A DNA stretch of 64,000 nucleotides from Dromiciops gliroides (Eukaryota; Chordata; Mammalia; Microbiotheria; Microbiotheriidae): positions 55,688,492 through 55,752,491 of the forward strand of contig NC_057867.1 in assembly GCF_019393635.1 (NCBI RefSeq), in the 5' to 3' direction. Under the pieces are notes generated by a model, which searched no databases, was not told the DNA's origin, and saw only the letters and a list, made by a program, of their open reading frames with translations. How positions within the stretch are numbered: the stretch's first letter is position 1; every line of letters begins with the position of its first letter. Positions 1 through 12,151 of this stretch are shown here, in pieces. The position numbers and the translations under genes are program-made.

Positions 1-119
1 ATACAGTAGAGCAGAAGGGGTTGTGCATGATGTTGGGTATCTCTTTTATGTTTGGATTGCTTTTCTTTTTACGTTCATTATACATTTGATATGATAATTT
101 TACTCCTATCCTAAGTCCC

Positions 120-345
120 TGTTTGTTGTTTTTCAGTTGTGTCCAACTCTTCATGACCCCATTTTGAGGTTTTCTTGGCAGAGATAATAGAGTGGTTTGC
201 CATTTCCTTCTCCAGCTCATTTTACAGATGAGAAACTGAGACAAACATGGTTAAGTGATTTCCTCAGCCTTATATAGCTTAGTAAGTGTCTAAGGCTAGA
301 TTGCAATCCCTGTGCTTTATCCACTGCATGACCTAGCTGCCCACC
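120..345 (-). repeat. Type-B marsupial SINE (long form)
   Basis: Read on the minus strand this has the tRNA-like head (ctaggtc...) followed by the long tail found in this family: 'ccattttacagatgagaaactgag', 'tggtttgccatttccttctcc' and 'tgtccaactcttcatgacccc'. The same tail recurs at 23826-24075, 40862-41105 and 42048-42300. Ends are approximate. Confidence 0.8.
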
Positions 346-514
346 TAACCTCCTTATTGAAACCTTCCCTAAACCCCTCCCCAAATGGAGAAAAACAAAA
401 CAAAACAAAAAACCTTTGCAAAATACATGCATGATTAAGCAAAATAAATTCTTCCATTGGCTACATACAAAGATGTGTCTCTTATTCAATAACTTGTGTC
501 AATGTCCTATTTAT

Positions 515-669
515 TGTAAAGATTGGAGTGATGCCACCTGCTGGAGTGTTACTGTAGGAAAGCTCTGCCATGAGGAAAAGCCACATGGCTTGCCCTCTGA
601 CGCCTTCTCCTCATGGCAGAGCTTTCCTACAGTAACCCTCCAGCAAGTGGCATCACTCCAATGGTTACA
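515..669. mobile_element. LTR-derived palindrome with 4-bp target duplication
   Basis: This is a near-perfect inverted repeat. It begins TGTAAAGATTGGAGTGATGC and ends with the complement, GCATCACTCCAATGGTTACA. The arms are about 65-75 bp around a centre near 590. TTAT lies immediately outside each end (511-514 and 670-673), a 4-bp target site duplication. Both termini match the 5' (U3) end of the LTR at 32028-32399, including 'ATGCCACCTGCTGGAG'. It is an LTR fragment joined to an inverted copy of itself, sitting in the L1 3' UTR. Broken and non-coding. Confidence 0.75.
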
Positions 670-1645
670 TTATCATGGTGTAACACTTAAGCTTCATTGT
701 AGGGCCTTTGGAAATATGATCCATCCTTGTATTTATCACCTTCATCAGCCTTTCAGAACTGTCTTTCTTTAAAATGCTGTTACTGTATAAGTTGTTCTCC
801 TCATTCTGTTCTCTTTACTCTGCATCAATTAATACAAGTTTTCCCAGGTTTCTCAGAAAACATCTATTTTGTAATTTCTTATGGCACAATAATGTTTCAT
901 TATATTCTTTCATTATATTCATATGCCATGATTTGTTTCTGTGCTCCCCAGCTGATGATCACTTCCTTCCAGTTCTTTGCTATAGCTAAAAGAGCTGCTA
1001 TAAATATTTTTATAGATGTGAATCCTTCTCTTTCTTTGACCTTAGTGGGATATAGATCTAGTAGTGGTGTTTTAGGGTCAAAGGGTTTACAGTTTATCAA
1101 CTTTTGACATGTAGTTCCAAATTTTTTCCCAGAATGACTAGGTCAGTTCTTTGCTCCACCAACAGTGCATTGGTGTACCTGTTTTCCTCTATTTTTCCAA
1201 CAAGTATCATTTTCCATTTTTGTTATCTTTCCAATCTATTAGGTATAAGACGGAAGCTCAAGAGTTGTTTTAATTTGCATTTTCCTAATTATTAGTGAAT
1301 TGGAATGTTGTTGTTGATACTTTGGATTTCGTTGAAATTTGCCTGTTTATATCCTTTTTTACCTATTGGGGAGTAGCTCTTGTACTTATAAATTGTAGTA
1401 ATTTCTGTATTTATCTTAGATATGAGATCTTTGTCAGTGAAACTTTCATCCTAGATTCTTTCCCACTAAATATTGCCCTTCTAATTTTAACTACATGGGT
1501 TTTATTGGTGGTAACCTTTTTGATTTTATGTAACCAAAATTGCCCATTTTATTTCTGAGATCCTTTCTAACTCTTTTTATATCTATATTTAGAATTTTAT
1601 TTTCCCAAATTACATGTAAAATACAAATTTTGACTCCAATTCTTT

Positions 1646-1793
1646 TTTTTTTTTTTTGGTGAGGCAATTGGGGTTAAGTGACTTGCCCAGGGTCACACAG
1701 CTAGTAAGTGTTAAGTGTCTATGGCTGGATTTGAACTCAGGTCCTCCTGAATCCAGGGTGGGTGCTCTGTCCACTGTGCCACCTAGCTGCCTC
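1646..1793 (-). repeat. WSINE1-like SINE
   Basis: Poly-T on the left and tRNA-like head on the right show minus orientation. A perfect 16-bp duplication, TTGACTCCAATTCTTT, flanks it at 1630-1645 and 1794-1809. Confidence 0.9.
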
Positions 1794-2024
1794 TTGACTC
1801 CAATTCTTTAAAAAAAAAATTATGTTCCAAATTCTTTTCCTCCCTCCTTCCTGCCCCCCACCCAAGAACTCAAGCAATTCAATATAAGCTATACATGAGC
1901 AGTCATGCACCTTTCTAACTCTTGTTTGGTCACAAACTCTTGTTTTTGGACCTTCTATCCATAGATCCAAAAGGTAATCTCTTCCATACTATTTGAATTT
2001 GTTTATATGAGCTTTTCTAACTGA

Positions 2025-2171
2025 CTTTTTTTGGGGTGGGGCAATGAGGGTTAAGTGACTTGCCCAGGGTTATACAGCTAGTAAGTGTCAAGTGTCTGGT
2101 GTCATATTTGAACTCAGGTCCTCCTGAATCCAGGGCCAGTGCTTTATCCACTGTGCCACTTAGCTGCCCCC
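2025..2171 (-). repeat. WSINE1-like SINE
   Basis: Minus-strand copy flanked by TTCTAACTGA at 2015-2024 and 2172-2181. Inserted in the L1 ORF2 region. Confidence 0.9.
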
Positions 2172-4011
2172 TTCTAACTGATATTTATCTATTTTTGAAC
2201 TTATCTTAGTCTATGGTGTCAAATATTGGGCTATAAATAAATCCTGCCAGATTTGCTTTCCAGTTTTTCCTGCAGTATTTTTCTCAAATAGTGCCTCTTT
2301 ACCCCAATAGCTAGAGTCTTGAGTTTATAAAATGCTAGAACACTAGGTTCATTTACCTTATCTTTTCCACTGAAAATAGTACCAAATCCTTCAATAATTG
2401 CTGCTTTTGTAGAATAGTTTGAGATCTGGTGCTTTTAGGCCCCCTTACTTCTCATGTGTCTTTGTTATTTCTTTTGAGATTCTTGACCTTTTATGTTTCA
2501 TATTAATTGCATTTTATTTTTTCTAACTCTATAAGGTATTTCTTCAACAGTTTCATTTGGTATGACACTGAATCCTAGTAAAGTAACTTCAGCAATATTG
2601 TCATTTTGGTAGCCTACCCATGAGAAATTAATATTTCTGCACTTAAGTCTATCTTTATTTCCATAATGTTTTGTAATGTGCATTCATATATTCCTGTGTT
2701 TGTAATAGTAGATTGACTCCCAGGTATTTTGTGTTCTCTAGTTATTTTGAATGGAATTTTTCTTTCTTTGACTTCCTGGTCATTTTCTTGCATAATATAC
2801 AGAAATATTGATTTATGTGGATTTATTTTACGTACTTCATCTTTGATGAATTTATTAATTTTAAATTACTCTTTAGTTATTTTTGAGTTCTTTAAGTAAA
2901 TCATCATATCATCTGCAAAAATTATTGCTTGTTTTCCTTGTTTCTTATACTTAATACTTTGATTTCCATTTTTTGTCATTTTCATTTATCTAGCATTTGT
3001 AACATGATAGCAAATAAGTTATGATAATGGGCATTCTTATTTTACTCCTGATCTTATTGGAAAAGCCTTTAGTCTTTCTTTGATGCATATAAAGTTGGTT
3101 TTGGGGTTTAGATAGATATTACCATATTAAGGAAATATCTATTTATTCGTATGTTTATAGTATTCTTAACAGAAATAGGCATTAGATTTTTGTCTCAACA
3201 TCTATGGATATAATCATGATTTTTATCATTTTTGTTATTAATAGAGCTTTTACTCATATTGAACCTGCATTTGTGGTATAAAAAGCCAACTTGGTCATAT
3301 ATTGTAATCTTATTAATACATTGTCTCTTTATTGTTACTTTATTTAATTTTTTATGTCAATGTTTACTGGAGATATTGGTCTGTAATTTTCTTTCTATGC
3401 TTTTATTTTCTTTCTGTTTTAGCTATCAAGACCATATAAAAATATGTTTAGAAGAATCAACTCTTTTCCTACATTTTACCAATAGTTTATGTATTGCTAG
3501 AATTACTTTTTCTTTGAATGTTTGATATTATTAATTTGTAAATCTATTTGACACTGGGATTATGTCTTTAGGTATTTAGATAGATTTTATTAAATTAATT
3601 TTTCTAGTCTTGAGTTACTTTAAAAATCTATTCTGTTAATCTGATTATTTTATATTTTTGTAAACATTCATTATTTCTAAGTTGAAAAACTTATTTGCGT
3701 AGAAATAATTTGTAATAGTTTCCTTTATTTCAGTTTTAATTGATGTGAGCTTTTTTTCATTTTAAAACTTTAAAAAACCTTTCCTAGTGTTATTTTTCAA
3801 CTTAATTTTTTCCCTGGTTTTCACTTTGTAATCTCTTATTTAATTTTCATTATTTCTGTTTTGGTGGTTAATGAGGGTTTTTTGATTTGTTTCTTTTCTA
3901 GTTGTTTTTTCTTAAGTTGCACTTACAATTCATAGATCTGGTTTTTCTCTTTCATTAATGAATGAATTTAGAAATATAAAATTTCCCATGAGAACTGCTT
4001 TAGCTATGTTT

Positions 4012-4185
4012 CCTTTCTTTTTTTTTTGTTTTGTTTTGTTTTGGTTTTTGTGGGGGCAATGGGGGTTAAGTGACTTGCCCAGGGTCACACAGCTAGTAAG
4101 TGTCAAGTGTCTGAGGCTGGATTTGAACTTGGGTCCTCCTGAATCAAGGTCCAGTGCTTTATCCACTGAGCCACCTAGCTGCCCT
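4012..4185 (-). repeat. WSINE1-like SINE
   Basis: Minus-strand copy with a T/G-rich tail on the left. Flanked by GCTTTAGCTATGTTT at 3997-4011 and 4186-4200. Confidence 0.9.
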
Positions 4186-4303
4186 GCTTTAGCTATGTTT
4201 TCAAAATTTTGGTATATTGTCTTACTGTTTGATGAAATTTCTATAATTTTAAATATTTAATCTCAAACACACAAATTTTTAGAATTAAATTTATCTCCAG
4301 TTA

Positions 4304-4478
4304 TTTTTTTGTTTGTTTTGTTTTCTTTTGTTTTGTTTTTTTGGAGGGGCAATGAGGGTTAAGTGACTTGCCCAGGGTCACAGAGCTAGTAAATCTTAAG
4401 TGTCTGAGGCTGGATTTGAACTCAGCTACTCCTGAATTCAAGGCCAGTGCTTTATCTACTGAGCCACCCAGTTGCCCC
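4304..4478 (-). repeat. WSINE1-like SINE
   Basis: Minus-strand copy flanked by CTCCAGTTA at 4295-4303 and 4479-4487. Confidence 0.88.
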
Positions 4479-5529
4479 TCCAGTTAATTTTTAATCCCCT
4501 CTTTACAGGTTCTTTATTGAATATAATTTTCTTCAGTGTAATTAGTAAAAAAAAATGTGTTCAATATTTCTGCTTTTTTGCATTTGTTTATGAGGTTTTT
4601 ATGCTCCAAAATATGGTCAGTTTTTGTAGAGGTGCTATACTAAGAGCTGTGTAAATTCTTTTCTGTTTCCTTTTAGCAATCACAATAGTTCTACAGTATC
4701 TAAACTATCTAAAGTTCTGTTCAATTTCTTAACTTATTTCTTGTTTATCTTTTTATTAGCTTTGATGAGATTGGAAAGGGTTATATTGAGGTTTTCCCAC
4801 TATTATCATTTTACTGTCTATTTTCTCTCTAGTTTGATTATTTTTTCCTATTTAGATTCTATGCCATTTGGAACATGCATATTAAATATTGATATTGATT
4901 CATCATATGTGATGTCTCTAAAGCTTAATGTAGTTTTTCAGAATTCCTCTCTATACTGTTGAATTTTATGAAGTCATGATTCCTACCCCTTCTTTCTTTT
5001 GTTCTTCTGAAGCAGAGTAGATTTTGTGCCAGCTCCTTATTTCAGTTGTGTGATTTTTTTTTTTAATTTTCATGTAATTAATTTTGTTGGATTCTACTCT
5101 TCAAAGCTATTCTTTTCCATTTTATGGGTGAGTTCATCTCATAAGCTCATGGTTATGATTGTTAATTTCCTATTTCCTTGCATTCTTTCATCTTGTGCTT
5201 TCTCCTCCTCCTCCTTACAAAGAAAAATTATTGAATGAAAGAAGAGTTTATTTGGCACTAGTGGTTTATAATTAATGTATGTTTCCTCCCCTTTGTCCCT
5301 CTTCTCCTTCTCTTGCCTTGTCCATGGTCAGAAGTTTTCACTTTTTCTTTCTTTTTGTAAAAGACCTCCCTTACCTTTGACATGCTGAGGTTGAAATTTG
5401 TTTTATTTGTGACTATTTCTTCACATGTCCCACCCCACCTTCTTCAATACTCTCTTTTTTCTCTACATCACTTTATCTTCCTGTTGAGTATAATGTATTT
5501 CTACACCAAACTCTTCATGTGTTTTTGTT

Positions 5530-5531
<2 letters not shown>

Positions 5532-5571
<40 letters not shown>
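5532..5571. repeat. (TG)n microsatellite
   Basis: About 20 uninterrupted TG units inside the inter-ORF spacer region of the old L1. Confidence 0.95.
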
Positions 5572-5573
<2 letters not shown>

Positions 5574-6123
5574 TATGTATGTGAAAGTGCATTTAAATTT
5601 TCTTTATGCAGTTCATGTGATATTGAGGTTCATGGTATGAATATTCCTCTCTACTCTTCTTCCTTATTCATATACTTTTCATCTCATATAACTTTATTAT
5701 GTGTAATAGTATGTTTATTCTTTTCTTTCCTCTCCAGTATATTACCATTTCTCTCCAATTTCCTTCTTTTTCTAAGTCCATGTAAAAGAGTATGACCATC
5801 TTCAAGTCTTCAGTATAACTCAATCTTACTTTATGACCCTTAAAGCCATTAAGTTTCTGAGAGGACATTTATATTTTCTATCTCTTTTAGAGAGAAAACC
5901 ATTAATCATTTTACAGTCCCTTTCCCTGAATCAAATGTCCTTATCTTTCTCTGTTTCTCTTGATTCTTAAGTTTGGATTTTATAGTTTCTGCTGAATTCT
6001 GACCTTTTTATGAAGAATGCTTGGAAGTCCTCTATTCCATTATTACAGGTACATTTTTATCTTTTAAGATTATACTCACTTTTGCTGGCTAAGTATTCTT
6101 GGTTATAATCTTATATCTTTGGT

Positions 6124-6248
6124 CTTTTTTTTTGGCGGGGTAATGGGGGTTAAGTGACTTGCCCAGGGTCACATAGCTAGTAAGTATCAAGCATCTGAGG
6201 TCAGATTTGAACTCAGGTCCTCCTGAATCAAGGGCAGTGCTTTATCCA
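6124..6248 (-). repeat. WSINE1-like SINE, 5'-truncated
   Basis: Minus-strand copy lacking the head (it stops at 'gctttatcca'). Flanked by TTATATCTTTGGT at 6111-6123 and 6249-6261, which confirms truncation at insertion. Confidence 0.88.
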
Positions 6249-6730
6249 TTATATCTTTGGTTTTTTTATGCCTCTTGTCCTAATTTGTTAATTCTCTTCT
6301 CAAGTGTTTCTTCCATAGCCATGGCTCCTTCTCCTTGTATATTTCTGAACTATTTCTGTTTTCATGCTGTGAGCCTGATATGCCCCCAAACACATCCTTT
6401 TAATTGCGCTGATGTCAGGTTTCCCAGAAGACCCAAGGTGTTTTGCTTTTCAGGTGTGGCGCTGGCTCTTTTTCCTATTGTGGCTCTTCCGTGATTTGGA
6501 CATTGGCTGCCTAGTCACTGTGCTGCACAGGTGCTGGTCTGGCATTGCATTCTGTTTTAGTTCAATTTGGGTTGCCTGCATTCTGTTTGGGGCACAAGTA
6601 GCCTGGATACTAGTTCAGGTATAGATCCCACATGTGAACGCCAATGCTTAGTACTAATCTGGTCCTGTCTACTGCAAAGGCTGGTAAGAAGGCCTTGTGC
6701 TAGATGTTGATCTGGTCCTTGCTCCTATAT

Positions 6731-7599
6731 ACAGTCTTTGTAAGAAAAAGAAAAGAAGGAATGTGCTAGGAAAAGAAGAAATGTCTGCTTCTTAGCTATT
6801 CCAGGTATCTAACCTGAGGCTCTGCCTGTTTTTGAAAATCCACCCAAGGGAACAGTTATCTTCGAATCTCATTCTTAGTGGCTCAAGTTCATTCTAGGTG
6901 GAAAGGCCAGGTTGACCTGGAAGTCAGATATGGGCAGTATGATGGAAGAATAAGACTGAGTTTTTACCTATAAATTGTGCCTACTGTATAAAAACACATG
7001 CTTTTTTATGTACAAGAAGACATTTTTTCCATTATCCAATTGGATTCCATGAATAGATGTTCATAAATCTTGGAGGGACGTTGAAGATCACGTATTCATT
7101 TCCTCTCATTTTAACAGATAAGGAAATCCAAGCCTTGAGAGGTTGATGATATTTTCACATATATTTGCTGGCTAAAGACTTCAGAGCAATGTATTGCTTA
7201 GAATGGCTTTTTCTTGCACATCCCCCTGACCCCAAAGCTGTATGATTGTGTGTATGCATGTGTGTGTGTACATGTATGCATATATCTACACAATGGGACA
7301 CACATGCATACATATATATGAATTTTTAACTAGTGGAGATCTGTGTAGGTTGTAGGAATAAATATGTACAGAATCATAAGGTTAGGTAGAAATTCAGACA
7401 TTCCTTTAGCGTCAGTTGTTGCCACATGCTTGACTCATATATATTTTATACCAAGTAAAATGCAAAAATACTGATTTTGTAGGGTTATACTAGCTGTTCT
7501 ATCAGAAACTCAATGAAAATTATGGTATTCCTTTTCTAAAGGTTATTGATATGAGGTACTATTGTTAGAAATTGCTTCTAATAATTATTATTTTTATCA
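6731..7599. other. Unassigned stretch with TG/TA-rich patches
   Basis: I see no gene here. There is an A/G-rich patch at 6742-6780, a possible MIR scrap near 7085-7150 and a degenerate (TGTA)-rich patch at 7240-7320. The rest is AT-rich and unassigned. Confidence 0.5.
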
Positions 7600-7830
7600 T
7601 TATAACATTTATGTAGTATTTCCTAAGGTCTCTATTGCATTCTTATATACAGTGTTTGATTTGAACTCCACAATAACCCTGTGAGGTAGGTATTAGTTAT
7701 CATTCATATATTTCAGATGGAGAAACTGAGGCTCCCATGTAAAATGTTTTTCTCATGATCGAGTGTCAGAGTTAGTATGTAACTTGGTCTTTTGCACCCA
7801 AGTCTAGCATTTGTTACCATACTATATACC
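7600..7830 (-). repeat. MIR-type SINE, degraded
   Basis: The plus strand has 'atttgaactccacaataaccctgtgaggtagg' and 'agatggagaaactgaggctc', the reverse of a MIR 3' half. Very diverged. Confidence 0.55.
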
Positions 7831-7999
7831 ATGATAGATTTTTTTCCTTCATTTTAAGAATTGTGATGCCATGCATTTTTTTACATTAGTCATTTCTTAA
7901 TATATTCTAGCACTTCTTTGTAACAAGGAAAAAATTTAACGAAAATATCTGACAAAGCAACTACTGGTAATAGCATGTATAACTTTCTATAGCTATAGT

Positions 8000-8600
8000 C
8001 CTCCTACCCTTCCACCAACAGGAAAAATTTGTTTTCATTTACATATTTATGTGTATTCTTTATGCATATTCTCTTAGTTCTGATCTGCACAACTTCATAC
8101 TTTATCTTATGGCACAATAGTATTTCATCATATTCATGTGCCATGTTTTATTTAGCCATTTCCAAATTCATGGGCCCCCATTTGGTCTGTAGTCTTGTTT
8201 TTACAACAGAGTGATGCTATGAATATTTCTTTTTTTTTTTAGTTGATTATTTTTATTGTTTGTTTTTTTGATGAGGCAATGAGGGTTAAGTGACTTGCCC
8301 AGGGTCACACAGCTAGTAAGTGTCAAGTGTCTGAGCCCAGATTTGAACTCAGGTCCTTCTGAATCCAGGGCTGGTGCTTTATCCACTGCACCACCTAGCT
8401 GCCTCGAATATTTCTTAATATAGTACATATTCATTTATTGTTTACTTTGTTGGTGGTGTATATGCCCAAAAGTGGGATCTCTGAGTCAAAGCTCTCACTT
8501 TTTTTTGTATAATTTAAAATTTATATCTGGAATGGGACTAGTTCACAGTTTAACCACTAATGATTAGTATGTCCATCAGAGTCAGAGTCAATAAACATAT
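8000..8600 (-). mobile_element. L1 3'-end fragment
   Basis: Antisense marsupial L1 3' sequence (for example 'tatggcacaatagtatttcatcatattcatgtgcc'). It is split by a SINE at 8232-8405. Confidence 0.75.
8232..8405 (-). repeat. WSINE1-like SINE
   Basis: Minus-strand copy flanked by GAATATTTCTT at 8221-8231 and 8406-8416. Confidence 0.9.
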
Positions 8601-8740
8601 ATTAGCTGCCTGCCATGTGCCAGGCACTGTGCTAAGCCCTAGTATTTGAATGAAAGGAATAAGACAATCCCTCCTTCAAGGAGCCCATCATCTAATGGGG
8701 AAACATAACACAGGAAAAGAAGCTGAAAAGTGAGATGAAT
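8580..8740 (-). repeat. L2 LINE 3'-end fragment
   Basis: The plus strand reads 'tgccatgtgccaggcactgtgctaagccct', then 'ccttcaaggagcccatcatctaatgggg', typical of antisense L2. Confidence 0.65.
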
Positions 8741-9114
8741 GGATCCACCCCTGAAGCTTGATGAAGTCTTACAGATAGGCTAGGAAATGATCTGAGAAGG
8801 TTAGTTCCAGAGTGGATTTCATCTTGCAGAATGATGAGTTTCTGGAGATCATGAAATCCAGAATATGGTGGGAAATGATGAAAAGCCAGATGGATTATCT
8901 TTTTCTAGGCTCTCTGTGATTAACTATTTTTATCTTTTGCCTTGTATATGAATTTGTGGGGCATGTGGTGAAACATCAGAGTTGTTTGGTTTTCTATTGA
9001 AGTCCTGATTTGCAACAGATTTCCAGATGGTAATTTGTAGTTGGAAATTCTTCTAAAACTATTTCTTGATACCCTTAGCTTCTCTAGTGGGGAATGGCTT
9101 TTGGTATTAGATAT

Positions 9115-9240
9115 TTGTGTTAGTCAGCAAGTGTTTATTAAGTGCTTACTATGTTCCAGGCACTTGTAATTAGTGCTTCACATACAAAGTAAGGCAAAAA
9201 CATATTCCCTTCCTTTAAAGAGCTGACATTCTAACATTAG
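9115..9240 (-). repeat. L2 LINE 3'-end fragment
   Basis: 'gtgtttattaagtgcttactatgttccaggcac' followed by 'aaagagctgacattctaac' matches antisense L2 3' sequence. Confidence 0.6.
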
Positions 9241-9372
9241 AGAATCTTTCTGTCTCTCTCATATCTCTATCTCTGCAGATATCTCTGCATAGATCTTCAC
9301 AGATCTAGATTTAGATGTAGATATTTGGCTATATATGGAGATAGCTATGTATTTGTGTACAAATTATATATA

Positions 9373-9403
<31 letters not shown>

Positions 9404-9404
9404 T
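9241..9404. repeat. Simple-sequence patch (CTCTAT / TGTATA)
   Basis: TCTCTATCT-like and (TG)n(TA)n simple sequence. It directly abuts the inverted L1 fragment. Confidence 0.7.
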
Positions 9405-9960
9405 CTATATGTTGGGTATCAGGTTTCTATCAGTGATACTTGATGCAAATATTTTCCCACTTGACAGCTTTTGTTCTATACTTATTTGTGCAAAAGCTTT
9501 TTATTTATATGTAGTAAACACTATCTGTCTTGTTTCTTATCATGTCCTCTATTTGCTGAAAAATTCTCTCCCTTGATGGTGCTTTGTAAATGATCAGATT
9601 AAGCTCTATACTAATCTAACTGTCAAGGTGATACTTTATAGAGCTAACAAAATTATAACAAAATTCATTTGGAAGAACACAAGATCTGGACTCTCCAGAG
9701 AAATAATAAAAGAAGTAGAAACAATTGGGGAATAGCTCTTCTAGATTCTAAATTATACTCTAAAGAAATAATGATCAAAACTATCTGGTACTTGTTAAAA
9801 AAGAGAAAAGTAGATCAGTTGAACAGAATAGAAAAGGAAGAATCAGAAACAATTGAACTCAGCAATTTAGTGTTTGATAAATGCAAGAATTACTTAATAA
9901 TTACTTAGAGAAGAACACCTTATTTAATAGCAATTGCTAGCAAAACTGGAAAGCTTTGGG
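9405..9960 (-). mobile_element. L1 ORF2 fragment with 5' inversion
   Basis: From 9405 to about 9610 the plus strand is antisense L1 ORF2 C-terminal region. From about 9614 to 9960 it is sense L1 ORF2 from slightly upstream ('aaaattcatttggaagaacacaagatctgg'). The opposite orientations of neighbouring consensus segments fit a twin-priming inversion with a small loss at the join. Confidence 0.6.
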
Positions 9961-10195
9961 GCCAAAATAAGGTTTAGGCCCATACTATTAATGTATGCTT
10001 ATATTAATATTGTTCCAAAAAGTACTACAAAATGGTTTGATATTTTCTTTTGTTAGAAAGCACTTTATATTTTTGATATATAAATATATATATATGTATA
10101 TATACAATATATGAATACATATTTGTGTAATATAATATGTATTTATCAACTAATATAATGTTAATTATGCTGTTCTTCATGTTTTAATAACATAC

Positions 10196-10803
10196 TGTGG
10201 GGGCCAAATTTAATATATGGAGAGTTAATTGGGTGACTTGCCGAAATATTGGGTCCCAGAAATAATGAGGGACCTCTGGGTTCAAAGCTCCCTCCCCTCC
10301 AAACTGACTTTTTAGATATTTCTCCCAGGCCAATAAGAAAGGAACCGTACAGCTTCTTTTCCACAAAAGGATCAGATTTTATTACTTGGGAATTAATTAA
10401 ACAACAAAGGTGAAATTAATAAAAATCAAAGATAAGGAAGTAGGGAAAAAGAAATACAGATAAATTCTCCTAGCTCTAACCTAAGTCTATACAGTCCCCA
10501 GCTCCTTTCCAAATAAGCTAATTCAAAGGAATTTGTGTTCACTCACCACACCTGGGATGTCTGCAGTTTCTCATGCCACCGGAAAGGCAGAGAAGAGAGA
10601 GAGAGAGAAGAAAGCAGCTTTCCAGAAGCGACTCAGCCTCCCCTCAGAAAGCCTTCAGTCTTCCTCCCCAAAAGGGGAGGTCCTTCAAAAACTGCCTATG
10701 GAGAGGTTTCTCCTTCTGACCTCAGTAGCATACGTAACTTCAGGGTGGGCCAGGTGTGGCCCCTCCCAAATGAGTCAGCTAAACTCCAATAATTCTTGCC
10801 ACA
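10196..10803 (-). mobile_element. Solo LTR of an endogenous retrovirus-like element
   Basis: On the minus strand it runs TGTGGCAAGAATTATTGG...GGGGGCCCCCACA-like, about 608 bp. It has TG/CA ends and an AATAAA-type signal in the downstream half. Flanks atac (10192-10195) and ttac (10804-10807) agree at 3 of 4 bases, compatible with a 4-bp duplication. No internal viral sequence adjoins it, so it is a solo LTR fossil. Confidence 0.65.
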
Positions 10804-10825
10804 TTACTATCATGACTTTATATGT

Positions 10826-11065
10826 GAGAGGCAGTGTAGTATAGTGGCTAATGTAATGACCTTGGAGTTAGAAAGACCTAGGTTCAAATCTCACTTCATA
10901 AATATGCTAGCTATATAACCTTGGGCAGGTAGTTTAACATTAGGAGCCTCAGTTTCATCATTTGTAAAACTAGGCTAATATTTATAGTACTTGTACATAG
11001 TGTTCTGAGTATGAAATCAAATACTGTATGTAAAGTGGTTCATAAATTTATGTAAATGGAAGTTT
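10826..11065 (+). repeat. MIR SINE
   Basis: Sense MIR: 'gaggcagtgtagtatagtggctaa', 'ggttcaaatctcac', 'cctcagtttcatcatttgtaaaac'. It lies just right of the solo LTR. Confidence 0.75.
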
Positions 11066-11331
11066 TCTTAGTTCATGTGTGTCAGAAAAGATCAATGCAT
11101 TATATTGTGAGCATGGTGGAGTGCCCTGAAATTTTCAGTGATTGTCACCACTTGCAACTGCTTTAGATTTAATGTCTGAGGTAGTTTAGCTCAGTTCCTT
11201 GAAATACATGATGGTAGAAGTCGAGTCATATCCATCTGGACAAGTTCACTTCATTCTGTCGTCATAGACTATATCCCTCATTGTGATGAGCAACCTTGGA
11301 AAAATCATGCAGGTGGCTAAAGTACTTGTTG
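11066..11331. other. Unassigned stretch
   Basis: I see no gene, repeat or structure I can name here. Confidence 0.4.
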
Positions 11332-11343
11332 AAATTGCTTAAT

Positions 11344-11464
11344 CCAATAAAGCACAGGCCCTGGATTCAGGAGGACCCGAGTTCAAATTCGGCCTCACAC
11401 ACTTGACACTTACTAGCTGTGTGACCCTGGGCAAGTCACTTAACCCTCATTGCCCCACCAAAAA
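11344..11464 (+). repeat. WSINE1-like SINE, 5'-truncated
   Basis: Plus-strand copy starting inside the head and ending in poly-A. Flanked by AAATTGCTTAAT at 11332-11343 and 11465-11476. Confidence 0.9.
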
Positions 11465-11476
11465 AAATTGCTTAAT

Positions 11477-12138
11477 ACAACCCTTTTTAAAAAAAATGTT
11501 GTGATTCATCAATGGACTATTGTGCAAATAAGTTGCTCTCTCTGGATCTCTTGAACTGCTTGACATATCTCTCTGCCTCTTTTTGTAGGCCAATTGAAGT
11601 AAAAGACCTTCGATACACAATAGCCTGAGCAGTCTAATACTTAGATTAAATATGTTCATAAGGAGCATTGTGCCTATTAAGAATACACAGAATCTTTCAC
11701 ATCAACTTAATCAACCATCCACTGGGGCTAGTTGCACCTTCTTAGGAGATGCAGTGGTCTTCCACATCCTGAAATTTCAAATGGCCTCTATCCTTTAACC
11801 TAATCAAATTGAGGTTCTCCTCATCAAGACTGTCCTCATGAGCCCTCTGCACTGATTACTTATCACTTGTGTTAGAAAACTCAGTTAGTAGCAGTAGTAA
11901 ATATTGGGCTCAAAGCTGTCATGAAATCGTGCTAGCCTTCTGTATGAGTGCACAGATAGCACAAAGTAAGGCTTTGTGCACTAGCATGGGGCTCAGAAGG
12001 TAGAAATCCTCAAATCAATTTCACCTGTGACCAAATGAGGGTTTGGGTAGCTGAAAAATTGGTGCATTTATCTATTCTGACGTAGTAATTAAATGGGAGA
12101 CTATATGTCGTTTTTCAGAAGAAACTCTGATATAATTT
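11477..12138. other. Unassigned stretch
   Basis: Mixed-composition sequence with no ORF I can recognise. It may be old repeat or unique DNA. Confidence 0.4.
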
Positions 12139-12151
12139 TTGGCTAATTTTT

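Larger units (their letters stand above)
390..6730 (-). mobile_element. Old near full-length L1 LINE, interrupted by SINEs
   Basis: The plus strand reads as antisense L1 in correct order. The 3' UTR lies at about 390-900 and the ORF2 C-terminal region at about 900-2200. The RT region runs to about 4000 (for example the 'aatgggcattcttattttactcctgatcttattgg' stretch near 3025). The endonuclease region follows to about 5200, then the inter-ORF spacer and the ORF1 tail near 5940-6120. The 6262-6730 stretch looks like ORF1 and 5' UTR remnant and is the least certain part. The copy is heavily mutated with no open ORF. At least five SINEs and one LTR-derived palindrome sit in it, so it predates them all. 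Confidence 0.8.

Noticed and set aside
5382-5573. Plus-strand frame ending in repeated Cys-Val
   Set aside because: The C-V run is the translated TG microsatellite in antisense L1 sequence.
11477-12138. Possible retroviral remnant on the minus strand
   Set aside because: A few residues looked gag/pol-like, but no ordered motifs or LTRs could be supported.
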